Made by a program: the position numbers and the translations under genes. A DNA stretch of 64,000 nt, from the NCBI GenBank assembly GCA_963834825.1, contig CAWICZ010000014.1:434001-498000 (forward strand), in the 5' to 3' direction. A model generated the notes under the pieces. That model saw only the letters and a list, made by a program, of their open reading frames with translations. It was not told the DNA's origin and ran no database searches. This DNA comes from JACDAN01 sp963834825. GTDB taxonomy: Bacteria; Actinomycetota; Thermoleophilia; Gaiellales; Gaiellaceae. Shown piece by piece: positions 1 through 8,585 of this stretch; within the stretch, counting starts at the first letter, position 1; every line of letters starts with the position of its first letter.

Positions 1-565
1 CGTCGAACCGGTCCTTGATCCGCTTCATCTTCTCGCCCTCGGCGTCCCAGTCGAGCAGGACGGCGCCGTAGAGGAACTCCTCGAACGCCTTCACCGACAT
101 GTCGGCATCCTGGGCCAGAGCGGGACAGGGAAAGCGGCAGGTGACCCACGGGATCTCCATGCGGAGCCGCCGCTGGAGGAATCCGCCGTGGGCCTTGGTG
201 AGGACGTCGCGTCGCTCAGACGGTACGTCGGAGGCTTCACGGGTGTTGTCCGGCGCACCGAGCAGCATCCAGGCGTCACAGGTCTCCCAGGCGTGTGCGT
301 CAGCCGGCGCGACCTTGCTCAGCAGCTCCAGGGGCGCCTCCGCGGCCCACGTGTAGACGAACGGGAGCTGCTCCATCGTGTGGCTGTAGCGGACGAGCGG
401 GTACGCGCCGCGTCGGGCGATGAGCCGCACGACCTCCTCCAACAGCGGCTTCGCGGCCGGCTGGGAGATCACCATCACCTGCCACTCGGGTTGGACGTCG
501 ATCGACCGCTCGACGAGCAGGCGGGCGTATTCCTGGACGCGCGGATCAGCCACGGGCTGGGGCAT
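1..565 (-). CDS. M29-family metallo-aminopeptidase, 5' part only
   Basis: The frame starts at an ATG (563-565 on the minus strand) and runs out of the window, so only about 188 N-terminal residues are visible. The translation opens with a helical segment (DPRVQEYARLLVERSIDV) followed by VMVISQPAAKPL and LIARRGAYPLVRYS. Further on come WMLLGAPDNTREA and EIPWVTCRFPC. This is the pattern of the N-terminal domain of M29 (AmpS/AmpT-type) aminopeptidases, which remove N-terminal residues from peptides using two metal ions. The metal ligands lie in the missing part. The gene is divergent from dnaK, with about 90 bp between the start codons. The family call is from recognition of the N-terminus only. 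Confidence 0.75.
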   Translation of the reverse strand, partial: MPQPVADPRVQEYARLLVERSIDVQPEWQVMVISQPAAKPLLEEVVRLIARRGAYPLVRYSHTMEQLPFVYTWAAEAPLELLSKVAPADAHAWETCDAWMLLGAPDNTREASDVPSERRDVLTKAHGGFLQRRLRMEIPWVTCRFPCPALAQDADMSVKAFEEFLYGAVLLDWDAEGEKMKRIKDRFD

Positions 566-594
566 TCAAGCAGCTAGAAGCCTGTGCCAGAACT

Positions 595-603
595 TGCTAT
601 GAT
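595..603 (+). promoter_or_regulatory. Extended -10 element upstream of dnaK
   Basis: TGCTATGAT at 595-603 is an extended -10 (TGnTATAAT-like) about 53 bp before the dnaK ATG. No convincing -35 is visible 17 bp upstream, which is compatible with an extended -10 promoter. I searched this 90-bp gap for the HspR operator (CTTGAGT-N7-ACTCAAG) and for a CIRCE repeat and found neither intact; only a half-site-like ATTCAAG occurs at 564-570. Confidence 0.4.
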
Positions 604-655
604 CACGCTTAGATTTGTTCTGTAACTGACACCTATATCGCTCACGGAGGAACAC

Positions 656-2569
656 ATGGCAAAGACGATCGGCATCGATCTCGGCACGACCAACTCTTGC
701 ATGGCGGTGCTCGAGGGCGGTGAGCCCACCGTCATCCCGAACGCCGAGGGCGGACGCACGACGCCGTCCGTCGTTGCGTTCACCGGTGACGGCGAGCGGC
801 TCGTCGGCCCGCCGGCCAAGCGCCAGCAGGTGACCAACCCCCAGAACACGATCTTCTCGATCAAGCGCTTCATGGGGCGCAAGTACTCGGAGGTCTCGGA
901 GGAGATGAAGATCGTCCCCTACGAGGTCGTCGAAGGCCCGAACGGCGACGTCCGCGTCAAGGCGGGCGGCAAGGAGTATCCGCCGCCGGAGATCTCGGCG
1001 ATGATCCTCCAGAAGCTGAAGGCCGACGCCGAGGCGTACCTCGGCGAGCCGGTGACCGACGCCGTCGTCACCGTCCCGGCCTACTTCAACAACGCACAGC
1101 GCGAGGCGACCAAGGACGCCGGCAAGATCGCCGGCCTCAACGTCCTGCGCATCATCAACGAGCCGACCGCCGCGTCGCTCGCCTACGGCCTCGAGAAGGA
1201 GGACGACCAGACGATCCTCGTCTGGGACCTCGGCGGCGGGACGTTCGACGTCTCGATCCTCGAGCTCGGTGACGGTGTCTTCGAGGTCAAGGCGACGAAC
1301 GGCGACAACCACCTCGGCGGCGACAACTTCGACAAGGCGATCGTCGACTGGATGGTCGCCGAGTTCAAGAAGGCGCAGGGCATCGACCTCGCGCAGGACA
1401 AGATGGCGCTCCAGCGCCTCTACGAAGCTGCGGAGAAGGCCAAGATCGAGCTCTCCTCGACGATGACGACGCAGATCAACCTGCCGTTCGTCACCGCCAC
1501 GCCGGAGGGGCCGAAGCACCTCGACCTGCAGTTGACCCGCGCGAAGCTCGAAGAGCTCGTCGCCGACCTGCTCGAGCGGACGGTCGAGCCGACCAAGCAG
1601 TGCCTGTCGGACGCCGATCTCGAGGCGAAGGACATCGACCACGTCGTCCTCGTCGGCGGCATGACGCGGATGCCTTCGGTCGTCGCCAAGGTCAAGGGCC
1701 TCATCGGCAAGGACCCGCACAAGGGCGTGAACCCGGACGAGGTCGTTGCCGTCGGGGCGGCGATCCAGGCGGGCGTCCTCAAGGGCGAGGTCAAGGACAT
1801 CCTCCTGCTCGACGTCACGCCGCTGTCACTCGGGATCGAGACCAAGGGCGGCGTCTTCACGCAGCTGATCGAGCGCAACACGACCATCCCGACCAAGAAG
1901 TCCGAGACGTTCACGACCGCCGAGGACAACCAGCCCTCGGTCGAGGTCCACGTCCTCCAGGGCGAGTCGGAGATGGCGAGCTTCAACAAGACGCTCGGCA
2001 AGTTCCAGCTCGTCGGCATTCCACCGGCGCCGCGGGGCATGCCGCAGATCGAGGTCGGCTTCGACATCGACGCGAACGGGATCATCCACGTGTCCGCCAA
2101 GGACCTCGGCACGGGCAACGAGCAGCAGATTCGCATCGAGGGCGGCTCGGGCCTGAAGGAGGACGAGGTCCAGCAGATGATCCGCGACGCCGAGTCGCAT
2201 GCCGACGAGGCACGCAAGCTGCGTGAGCTCGCGGACGCGCGGAACGTGGCGGAGTCGCTGGCCTACCAGACCGAGCGCACGCTCAAGGAGCACCGCGACA
2301 AGCTCGACGAGGCAGACGCCTCGACGATCGAGGGCCGCGTGATGGAGCTCAAGGGCGTGCTCGAAAGCGACGACGTGAACGAGATCCGCGCCAAGACGGA
2401 CGCGCTGCAGGAGGCCTCGCAGAAGCTCGCCGAGGCGGTCTACGCGCAGGCGACGGCCCAGCAGGCGGCGTCAACGCCGGGCGACGGTGCTGAGGGCGGC
2501 AGCGACGAGGAGGTCGTCGAGGAGGCCGACTACGAGGTCATCGACGAGGAAGAGGCGAAGACGTCCTAA
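656..2569 (+). CDS. dnaK: Chaperone protein DnaK (Hsp70)
   Basis: A 637-residue Hsp70. The ATPase domain begins GIDLGTTNSCMAVLEGG and contains the phosphate-binding DLGGGTFDVS near residue 195. The substrate-binding domain follows (LLLDVTPLSLGIETKGG near residue 380), and the C-terminus is the acidic DYEVIDEEE typical of DnaK. A good ribosome binding site (GGAGG at 646-650) sits 5 nt before the ATG. It is the first gene of dnaK-grpE-dnaJ-hspR-clpB, the usual actinobacterial arrangement. With DnaJ delivering substrates and GrpE exchanging nucleotide, it refolds proteins in the cytoplasm. Regulation by HspR is expected from the operon content, but no operator is obvious. Confidence 0.98.
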   Translation: MAKTIGIDLGTTNSCMAVLEGGEPTVIPNAEGGRTTPSVVAFTGDGERLVGPPAKRQQVTNPQNTIFSIKRFMGRKYSEVSEEMKIVPYEVVEGPNGDVRVKAGGKEYPPPEISAMILQKLKADAEAYLGEPVTDAVVTVPAYFNNAQREATKDAGKIAGLNVLRIINEPTAASLAYGLEKEDDQTILVWDLGGGTFDVSILELGDGVFEVKATNGDNHLGGDNFDKAIVDWMVAEFKKAQGIDLAQDKMALQRLYEAAEKAKIELSSTMTTQINLPFVTATPEGPKHLDLQLTRAKLEELVADLLERTVEPTKQCLSDADLEAKDIDHVVLVGGMTRMPSVVAKVKGLIGKDPHKGVNPDEVVAVGAAIQAGVLKGEVKDILLLDVTPLSLGIETKGGVFTQLIERNTTIPTKKSETFTTAEDNQPSVEVHVLQGESEMASFNKTLGKFQLVGIPPAPRGMPQIEVGFDIDANGIIHVSAKDLGTGNEQQIRIEGGSGLKEDEVQQMIRDAESHADEARKLRELADARNVAESLAYQTERTLKEHRDKLDEADASTIEGRVMELKGVLESDDVNEIRAKTDALQEASQKLAEAVYAQATAQQAASTPGDGAEGGSDEEVVEEADYEVIDEEEAKTS

Positions 2570-3084
2570 TGGCCGAGGAAGTCGAGAACACGCAGGAGGT
2601 CGAGGAGGTCCAGGCGCTCAGGAAGGAGCGTGACGAGCTGCTCGACACCCTCCAGCGCCTCCAGGCCGAGTTCGACAACTACCGCAAGCGGGCCGCGCGC
2701 GACCAGCAAAGCCTGGTCGCGCGCGCCCACGAGCGGCTCGTCAAGGAGCTCGTCCCGGTCGTCGACGACCTCGAGCGGGCGCTCGAGGCCGCCGAGGCCC
2801 ACGAGGAGGCCAAGCTGGAGGAGGGTGTCGCGCTCGTCGCGCGCTCTCTCGGCGACATCCTCCGCAAGGAAGGCCTCGAGGAGATCCCCACCGAGGGCAA
2901 GTTCGACCCGCACGTCCACGAGGCGCTGCTCTCCCAGCCGGCCGAGGCCGAGGAGGGCAGCATCCTCGAGGTGATCCAGAAGGGCTACCGGCTCGGCGAC
3001 CGCGTGATTCGGCCGGCCCGAGTGGTCATAGCGGCCGCGCCGCAGGTGCCATCCCAGGACGCGAAGCGTGGCGACGACGCCTAA
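2569..3084 (+). CDS. grpE: Nucleotide exchange factor GrpE
   Basis: A 171-residue GrpE. Its ATG overlaps the dnaK stop by one base (TAATG), so translation is probably coupled. The N-terminal half is a charged coiled coil (ELLDTLQRLQAEFDNYRKR), and the C-terminal beta domain contains the family signature FDPHVHEALL and YRLGDRVIRPARVVIA. It releases ADP from DnaK. Its last 17 nt overlap the start of dnaJ. Confidence 0.97.
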   Translation: MAEEVENTQEVEEVQALRKERDELLDTLQRLQAEFDNYRKRAARDQQSLVARAHERLVKELVPVVDDLERALEAAEAHEEAKLEEGVALVARSLGDILRKEGLEEIPTEGKFDPHVHEALLSQPAEAEEGSILEVIQKGYRLGDRVIRPARVVIAAAPQVPSQDAKRGDDA

Positions 3085-4137
3085 GGATCTCTACAGCGTC
3101 ATCGGCGTCCCGAAAGGCGCCTCGGCCGGCGAGATCAAGAAGGCGTACCGGAAGCTGGCCCGGGAGTACCACCCGGACCGCAATCCCGGCGACAAGGAGG
3201 CCGAGGAGCGCTTCAAGGAGGTGCAGCACGCATACGACGTGCTCTCCGATGCCGAGAAGCGCAAGCAGTACGACCAGTTCGGCTCGGCCGACGGCCACGC
3301 TACGCGGCCGGTTTCCAGCCGGGCGACTTCAACTTCGACGTCGGCGACTTCGGAGACATCGGCGACCTCTTCGGCGGCCTGTTCGGACGGGGCCGTGGCG
3401 GCGCGCAGCCCCGTCAGCAGAGCGTGCGCGGCGCCGACCTCGAGGTCCAGGTGAGCCTCTCGTTCGAGGACTCGCTGAAGGGCATCGAGACGAAGATTCC
3501 CGTTGAGGTCGACGCGGCCTGCAGTGAGTGCGGCGGCTCGGGTGCGAAGCCCGGGACGTCGCCGAAGGTCTGTCCCGAGTGCCGGGGGCGCGGCGTGATC
3601 TCGGAGAGCCAGGGGTTGTTCGCGCTCTCCCAGCCCTGCCCGCGCTGCCGCGGCAACGGGACCGTGATCGAGGATCCCTGCCCACGCTGCCGAGGAACAG
3701 GCCGCGAGCGGCGGACGAGGCGCTACTCGGTGAAGATCCCCGCCGGCGTTCGCGACGGAACGCGGATTCGCCTCAAGGGCAAGGGAGAGCCCGGCATGGC
3801 CGGAGGGCCGCCGGGCGACCTCTTCGTCGTCACGCGCGTCGCCAAGTCGCCGGTCTACAAACGGCGCGGTAGCGACCTGGAGGTCGAGGTGCCGGTGTCG
3901 CTCGCGGACGCGGCTCTCGGGAGCGAGGTCGAGGTGCCGACGCCCGACGGGCCCGTCTCGCTGAAAGTGCCGGCGGGCTCGGAGCACGGGAAGCTGCTGC
4001 GCATCAAGGGCCGCGGCGCGCCGAAGCTCAAGGGTGGCGGAAAGGGCGACGTGCTCGCCCGTCTCAAGCTCGAGGTGCCGAAGCGGCTGAACAAGAAGCA
4101 GCGCGAGCTGCTCGAAGAGCTACGGAAGGTCAGCTAG
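3068..4137 (+). CDS. dnaJ: Chaperone DnaJ, reading frame broken near 3300
   Basis: The J domain starts at GTG 3068 (YSVIGVPKGASAGEIKKAYR, with the catalytic HPD in YHPDRNPGD) and runs in one frame to about 3300. The Gly/Phe-rich region (GDFNFDVGDFGDIGDLFGG), the four zinc-binding CxxCxGxG repeats (CSECGGSG, CPECRGRG, CPRCRGNG, CPRCRGTG) and the C-terminal substrate-binding domain continue in another frame from TAC at 3301 to the TAG at 4135-4137. One missing base after GC at 3299-3300 would join the halves exactly as ...GHAYAAGF.... There is no slippery heptamer, so programmed shifting is unlikely. It is either a sequencing indel or a real inactivating mutation. Without the break it would be an ordinary class I DnaJ of about 356 residues. 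Confidence 0.9.
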
Positions 4138-4298
4138 TGCCCCGCCCAGCAATACATGCCGGCTTCTGGCCCGCGATCACGCGGCGCCAGAGCCCACCCT
4201 CCTCCTCACCAAGGCTCTCCAGCCTTGGCTCGTCGGAGTGCGAACTCTGGCTTGGTGCTCGCGACCCAGAACCTCGGCGGCATTACTGGACGGGGCAC
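4137..4298 (+). repeat. Palindromic hairpin element, copy 1
   Basis: A 162-bp element filling the gap between dnaJ and hspR. Its first base is the G of the dnaJ TAG stop. The ends are GTGCCCCGCCCAGCAATAC and the near-reverse-complement GCATTACTGGACGGGGCAC. The apex is a perfect stem CCAAGGCT-CTCC-AGCCTTGG, and internal arms pair as TTCTGG/CCAGAA and CCAGAG/CTCTGG. The whole element therefore folds into one long hairpin. The same sequence recurs at 8586, 16343, 26885 and, inverted, at 63606. It ends 2 bp before the hspR ATG and carries no clear Shine-Dalgarno sequence. The ORFs it contains are spurious. Confidence 0.95.
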
Positions 4299-4300
4299 TG

Positions 4301-4666
4301 ATGGACGACAGGGGCCGCTACATGATCTCCGTCGCCGCCGAGCTCGTCGGCATGCACCCGCAGACGCTGCGCATCTACGAACAGAAGGGACTCGTCCGGC
4401 CGAAGCGGACCGCGGGCAACACGCGCCTCTACTCGGAGGCCGACGTGGAGCGTCTCCGCCTGATCCAGCGGCTGACGACCGACTATGGACTGAACCTCGC
4501 CGGCGTCGAGATGGTCCTCGGGCTCGAGGACCAGATGCAGCGGATGCAGCGGCGCCTGGAACGCGCGGAGCGCGAGATGCGCGAGCGCCTCCGCAACGTC
4601 GAACGCCAGTACAAGCGGGAGCTCGTCCTCTGGCAGGACCCGAAGTTCCCCGCTCGGAGGAACTAG
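4301..4666 (+). CDS. hspR: MerR-family heat-shock repressor HspR
   Basis: A 121-residue MerR-type regulator. The winged helix-turn-helix is near the N-terminus (YMISVAAELVGMHPQTLRIY, then LVRPKRTAGNTRLYSEADV). A coiled coil follows (MQRMQRRLERAEREMRERL). HspR represses the dnaK operon, in other actinobacteria with DnaK as co-repressor; that part is family knowledge. The ATG at 4301 lies 2 bp after repeat copy 1; ATG 4322 is a possible alternative start. Placement between dnaJ and clpB supports autoregulation of the operon. Confidence 0.93.
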   Translation: MDDRGRYMISVAAELVGMHPQTLRIYEQKGLVRPKRTAGNTRLYSEADVERLRLIQRLTTDYGLNLAGVEMVLGLEDQMQRMQRRLERAEREMRERLRNVERQYKRELVLWQDPKFPARRN

Positions 4667-4668
4667 CT

Positions 4669-7140
4669 ATGGATTTCAACAAGCTGACCCTGAAGAGTCA
4701 GGAGGCCGTCGGCGGCGCCCAGGAGCTGGCGCGCCGGATGGGCAACCCGGAGGTCTACCCCGAGCATCTGCTGCTCGCGCTGATGGACCAGGAGTTGCCG
4801 CAGCAGCTCGTTCCTGATGCTGCCGGGCTTCGCGCCGAGGCCGAGACGACGCTGCGCGGCAAGCCGGCGATTCAAGGCTCCCAGCAGCAGCCCACCGTGT
4901 CGCGCGCGTTCGCCGAGGTTCTCGACCGCGCGTTCGACGAGGCGCGCCAGCTCGACGACGAGTACGTGTCGACCGAGCATCTCCTGCTCGCGCTCGACGT
5001 CGTCCCGCGCGACGAGCTGCTCGCGAAGCTGCAGCAGGTCCGCGGCGGCCAACGCGTCACGAGCCAGGACCCGGAGGGCACCTACCAGGCGCTGGAGAAG
5101 TTCGGCCGCGACCTGACCGAGCTCGCCGAGCAGGGCAAGCTCGACCCGGTCATCGGCCGCGACGAGGAGATCCGCCGCGTCATCCAGGTGCTGTCCCGGC
5201 GGACGAAGAACAACCCGGTGTTGATCGGCGATCCCGGGGTCGGCAAGACCGCGATCGCCGAAGGTCTCGCCCAGCGGATCGTCGCCGGCGACGTCCCGGA
5301 AGGCCTGAAGGGGAAGCGGGTCTGGGCGCTCGACATCGGCGCGCTCCTGGCGGGCTCGAAGTACCGCGGCGAGTTCGAGGAACGGCTGAAGGCCGTCCTG
5401 ACCGAGATCCAGAGCTCCGAGGGCCAGATCATCCTCTTCATCGACGAGCTCCACACGATCGTCGGAGCGGGCGCCGCGGAGGGCGCCGTCGACGCCGCCA
5501 ACATGCTCAAGCCGATGCTTTCACGGGGCGAGCTCCGCGCGATCGGCGCGACGACGCTCGACGAGTACCGCAAGCACATCGAGAAGGATGCTGCGCTCGA
5601 GCGGCGTTTCCAGCCGATCTTCGTCGGCGAGCCGTCGGTCGCCGACACGATCGCCATTCTGCGAGGACTGAAGGAGCGCTACGAAGCGCACCATGGCGTC
5701 CGGATCCGCGACGCCGCGCTGGTCGCGGCCGCCGTGCTCTCCGACCGCTACATCTCCGACCGGCAGCTGCCCGACAAGGCGATCGACCTCGTCGACGAGG
5801 CCGCGTCGCGGCTCCGAATGGAGATCGACTCGTCGCCGATCGAGCTGGACGAGGCGGAGCGCCGAGTCCGGCAGCTCGAAATCGAGCTGGCGGCAATGAG
5901 CAAGGAGTCCAAGGAGGTTCGCGAGCCCCTGGAGCGCGAGCTCGCGGAGGCGCAGGAGCGGCGGAACGAGCTCGCCGCGCGCTGGTCGGCCGAGAAGGAG
6001 TCGCTCGAGCGGGTCAAGGAGGTCATGGGGCGGATCGAGGAGCTGAGGCACGAGGCCGAGCGGGCCGAGCGCGGCGGAGAGCTCCAGCGCGTCGCCGAGA
6101 TCCGCTACGGCGAGCTGCCGCAGCTCGAGAAGGAACTGGCCGAGCGCGACGGTGCGGTCGTCGACAACCCGATGGTCAAGGAAGAGGTCGACGAGGATGA
6201 CGTCGCCGCGGTCGTCGCCCGCTGGACGGGCATCCCGGTCGACCGGCTGCTCGAGGGCGAGACAGAGAAGCTGATCCACATGGAGGAGCGGCTCCACGAG
6301 CGCGTCGTCGGCCAGGACGAGGCCGTCTCGGCCGTGGCGAACGCGCTGCGGCGCGCACGTTCAGGGCTCCAGGACCCGAATCGCCCGATCGGATCGTTCG
6401 TGTTCCTCGGGCCTACCGGCGTCGGCAAGACGGAGCTCGCACGCGCCCTCGCCGAGTTCATGTTCGACGACGAGCGGGCCATGGTCCGCCTCGACATGTC
6501 CGAGTACCAGGAGCGCCACACCGTCGCGCGTCTTCTCGGCGCGCCGCCGGGCTACGTCGGCTTCGAGGAAGGTGGGCAGCTGACCGAAGCGGTTCGCCGC
6601 CGGCCCTACTCGGTGATCCTCCTCGACGAGATCGAGAAGGCGCACATGGAGGTCTTCGACGTCCTACTCCAGATCCTCGACGACGGGCGGCTCACGGACG
6701 GGCAGGGCCGCACGGTCGACTTCCGCAACACCGTGATCATCATGACCTCGAACCTCCGCTCGGCGGAGGCGATGCGCGAGTTCTTCCGACCGGAGTTCCT
6801 CAACCGGATCGACGAGGTCGTCGAGTTCCATCCGCTCTCGAAGGAGCAGCTCGCCGAAGTCGTGGAGCTCCAGCTTCGCCGGCTGCGCGAGCGGCTCGCT
6901 GGTCGCGGACTGGGCCTCGAGCTGTCCGATGCGGCGAAGGAACACCTCGTCGAGGCCGGCTGGGACCCGACCTACGGCGCGCGGCCGCTGAAGCGGGCGA
7001 TCCAGCGGCTCGTCGAGAACCCGCTTGCGCTCCGGCTCCTCGAGGGCGAGTTCGCCGAGGGCGACACCGTCCGCGTGGACGTCCGGGACGGCGAGCTCGT
7101 GTTCGCCAAGGCTGCAGCGGCCGAGCCGGCCGTCGCCTAG
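4669..7140 (+). CDS. clpB: ATP-dependent disaggregase ClpB
   Basis: An 823-residue Hsp100. The start is ATG 4669, preceded by GGAGG (4657-4661) and 2 nt after the hspR stop. The order is an N domain (FNKLTLKSQEAVGGAQELA), the first AAA+ module with Walker A GDPGVGKTA and Walker B ILFIDE, the coiled-coil middle domain (about residues 390-510), and the second AAA+ module with GPTGVGKTELARALAEF and ILLDEIEKAH. The protein is slightly short, because the loop between IIMTSNL and FFRPEFLNRIDEV is about 20 residues shorter than usual. It extracts proteins from aggregates together with DnaK. The gene ends tail to tail with the cupin gene at 7141. Confidence 0.97.
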   Translation: MDFNKLTLKSQEAVGGAQELARRMGNPEVYPEHLLLALMDQELPQQLVPDAAGLRAEAETTLRGKPAIQGSQQQPTVSRAFAEVLDRAFDEARQLDDEYVSTEHLLLALDVVPRDELLAKLQQVRGGQRVTSQDPEGTYQALEKFGRDLTELAEQGKLDPVIGRDEEIRRVIQVLSRRTKNNPVLIGDPGVGKTAIAEGLAQRIVAGDVPEGLKGKRVWALDIGALLAGSKYRGEFEERLKAVLTEIQSSEGQIILFIDELHTIVGAGAAEGAVDAANMLKPMLSRGELRAIGATTLDEYRKHIEKDAALERRFQPIFVGEPSVADTIAILRGLKERYEAHHGVRIRDAALVAAAVLSDRYISDRQLPDKAIDLVDEAASRLRMEIDSSPIELDEAERRVRQLEIELAAMSKESKEVREPLERELAEAQERRNELAARWSAEKESLERVKEVMGRIEELRHEAERAERGGELQRVAEIRYGELPQLEKELAERDGAVVDNPMVKEEVDEDDVAAVVARWTGIPVDRLLEGETEKLIHMEERLHERVVGQDEAVSAVANALRRARSGLQDPNRPIGSFVFLGPTGVGKTELARALAEFMFDDERAMVRLDMSEYQERHTVARLLGAPPGYVGFEEGGQLTEAVRRRPYSVILLDEIEKAHMEVFDVLLQILDDGRLTDGQGRTVDFRNTVIIMTSNLRSAEAMREFFRPEFLNRIDEVVEFHPLSKEQLAEVVELQLRRLRERLAGRGLGLELSDAAKEHLVEAGWDPTYGARPLKRAIQRLVENPLALRLLEGEFAEGDTVRVDVRDGELVFAKAAAAEPAVA

Positions 7141-7530
7141 TCAGACCGCCGAGTCGAGGATCTCGGCGCGCCCCGGGCCGAGCGGCGCGCCGTAGACGTG
7201 CAGCAGAAGCTCTTCGTCGCTCTCGTTGACGACCTGGAGCGGCGTTCCGGCCTCGATGTGGATGAGCCCGCCCTCGACGACCGATTGGCGCTCGGGCGGG
7301 TCGCCGAGGTACATCGTCAGCGTTCCACTGAGCACGACGAAGGTCTCCGACTGCACCGGCTCCTTGTGTCGCCGGCCCTTCGCGCCGGGCTCGTAGCGCC
7401 AGAGGTTCGCGCGCGTCTGCTCAAAGCCGGCGCGTTCGCTGAGCTCGGCCGTGTGCCGCCGCGGCTCGCCCGGCTCCGCCGGACGTGTCGCCCACTCGAG
7501 CTCCTCTGCGCGAACGACCCTGTAGCCCAC
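7141..7530 (-). CDS. Cupin-domain protein
   Basis: A 129-residue single-domain cupin. The first cupin motif appears as YEPGAKGRRHKEPVQSETFV and the second as GGLIHIEAGTPLQVVN. Two histidines and the Glu of a typical metal site are not all visible, so substrate and metal are unknown. The start is GTG at 7528-7530. A TAGACT -10 box lies 6 nt upstream (7537-7542, minus strand), so the mRNA is probably leaderless. It is divergent from the membrane protein at 7559 and convergent with clpB. Confidence 0.8.
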   Translation of the reverse strand: MGYRVVRAEELEWATRPAEPGEPRRHTAELSERAGFEQTRANLWRYEPGAKGRRHKEPVQSETFVVLSGTLTMYLGDPPERQSVVEGGLIHIEAGTPLQVVNESDEELLLHVYGAPLGPGRAEILDSAV

Positions 7531-7536
7531 GGCTCG

Positions 7537-7552
7537 AGTCTAGGGATAGCGT
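7537..7552. promoter_or_regulatory. Divergent -10 boxes for the cupin and membrane-protein genes
   Basis: On the minus strand TAGACT (7542-7537) lies 6 nt before the cupin GTG. On the plus strand TAGCGT (7547-7552) lies 6 nt before the GTG at 7559. Both fit the TANNNT leaderless pattern seen across the window, and neither gene has a Shine-Dalgarno sequence. Confidence 0.55.
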
Positions 7553-7558
7553 TGCGCC

Positions 7559-8266
7559 GTGGCGCGAGCGCAACAGCGAGGCCTGCCGCCGCCGGCGGAT
7601 CCCGAGGAGCGGACGGCGGGCCAGCTCGTCGGCGAGGCGCTGCGGCTCTACGGGCGACGCTTCTGGCGGGCCTTGGCGCTCGGGCTCGGGCCCGTCCTGG
7701 TCGCGATCGCGATCACTGCACTGCCGTCACCTCAGAACTTGATCTTCGCGGCCACCGGCGGCTCGATCGTCGTGACGCTCTGTTACGTCGGCGCCTGCCT
7801 CCTCGCGAGGGACGTCGCGACGACGCGCAGAACCCTCGCGACCGCGGTCCTCGTCGGAGCGCTCGTCTTCGCGCCGGTGCCGTTCTTGAGCCGGATCCTG
7901 GTCTTCCCCGCAGTCGTCTGGCTCGCGCTCTTCGGTCTGTCCGTGCCGGTCGCGCTGTACGAGCGAAAGGGGCTCCAGGAGTCGCTCGGCCGCTCCGTGG
8001 CGCTTGCTCGGGCCGACTTCGTGCATGCGCTCGGCTCCCTCGCCGCACTGGCAATCGTCGGCTTCGTCAGCGCGCTCGGGCTGTCGTCGCTGTTGATTCA
8101 GTTCGGTGACCAGGCCCGCTCGACTGCGGCGCTCCTCCCGCTCTTCCTCGTCTCGCCGCTGCTCCTCCTCGGTGCCGCCCAGCTCTACTTCGACCAGGCG
8201 GCGAGAGTCGCTCCCTCCGGGCTACGGAAAGGCTTGACCACCCCAGGCGCGCGCCGCGGGAAATAG
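7559..8266 (+). CDS. Polytopic membrane protein of unknown function
   Basis: A 235-residue protein starting at GTG 7559. A polar N-terminus of about 35 residues (ERTAGQLVGEALRLYGRRFW) precedes roughly five or six hydrophobic segments, for example ALALGLGPVLVAIAITAL, LATAVLVGALVFAPV and LLPLFLVSPLLLLGAAQLYF. No catalytic motif is evident. The opening QLVGEALRLYGRRFW resembles the glycerophosphoryl diester phosphodiesterase-like membrane (DUF7847-type) domains of other actinobacteria, but that is only a resemblance. It is probably transcribed from the TAGCGT promoter without a leader. Confidence 0.75.
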   Translation: MARAQQRGLPPPADPEERTAGQLVGEALRLYGRRFWRALALGLGPVLVAIAITALPSPQNLIFAATGGSIVVTLCYVGACLLARDVATTRRTLATAVLVGALVFAPVPFLSRILVFPAVVWLALFGLSVPVALYERKGLQESLGRSVALARADFVHALGSLAALAIVGFVSALGLSSLLIQFGDQARSTAALLPLFLVSPLLLLGAAQLYFDQAARVAPSGLRKGLTTPGARRGK

Positions 8267-8300
8267 AGTCGCACGGGGATTCCGACCAAAGGAGTCGCGC

Positions 8301-8585
8301 ATGCCGACCTACATCCTGCTCTCCAACCTGACTGCGCAAGGCGTCCAGACGCTGATGTCCAACCCGGACCGCCTCCGTGAGGTGAACCGCGACATCGAGG
8401 AGCTCGGCGCCAAGGTGCTCCACCAGTGGGCCACGCTGGGCCCGTTCGACTTCGTCAACGTCGTCGAGGCCCCCGACACGGCGACGATCGCAAAGGTGTC
8501 TGTCACCCTGGGCGCCAGGGGCAGCGCCAAGTTCCAGACGCTGAGCGCACTCTCGATCGACGAGTTCCTAAGCGCCGTGTCCTAG
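8301..8585 (+). CDS. GYD-domain protein
   Basis: A 94-residue protein with the compact ferredoxin-like GYD fold: PTYILLSNLTAQGVQTL, then EELGAKVLHQWATLGPFDFVNVVEAPD and FQTLSALSIDEF. It matches the family pattern for its full length. The function of the family is not established. The ribosome binding site GGAG at 8291-8294 is well placed before ATG 8301. The gene is followed directly by repeat copy 2. Confidence 0.88.
   Translation: MPTYILLSNLTAQGVQTLMSNPDRLREVNRDIEELGAKVLHQWATLGPFDFVNVVEAPDTATIAKVSVTLGARGSAKFQTLSALSIDEFLSAVS

Noticed and set aside
566..655. HspR operator (HAIR) or CIRCE element upstream of dnaK
   Set aside because: Only a half-site-like ATTCAAG at 564-570 is present; the required second half at the correct spacing is not recognisable.
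3290..3310. Programmed -1 frameshifting in dnaJ
   Set aside because: A -1 shift would restore the frame, but the site (CACGCTAC) has no slippery heptamer, and DnaJ is not known to be recoded; an indel is simpler.
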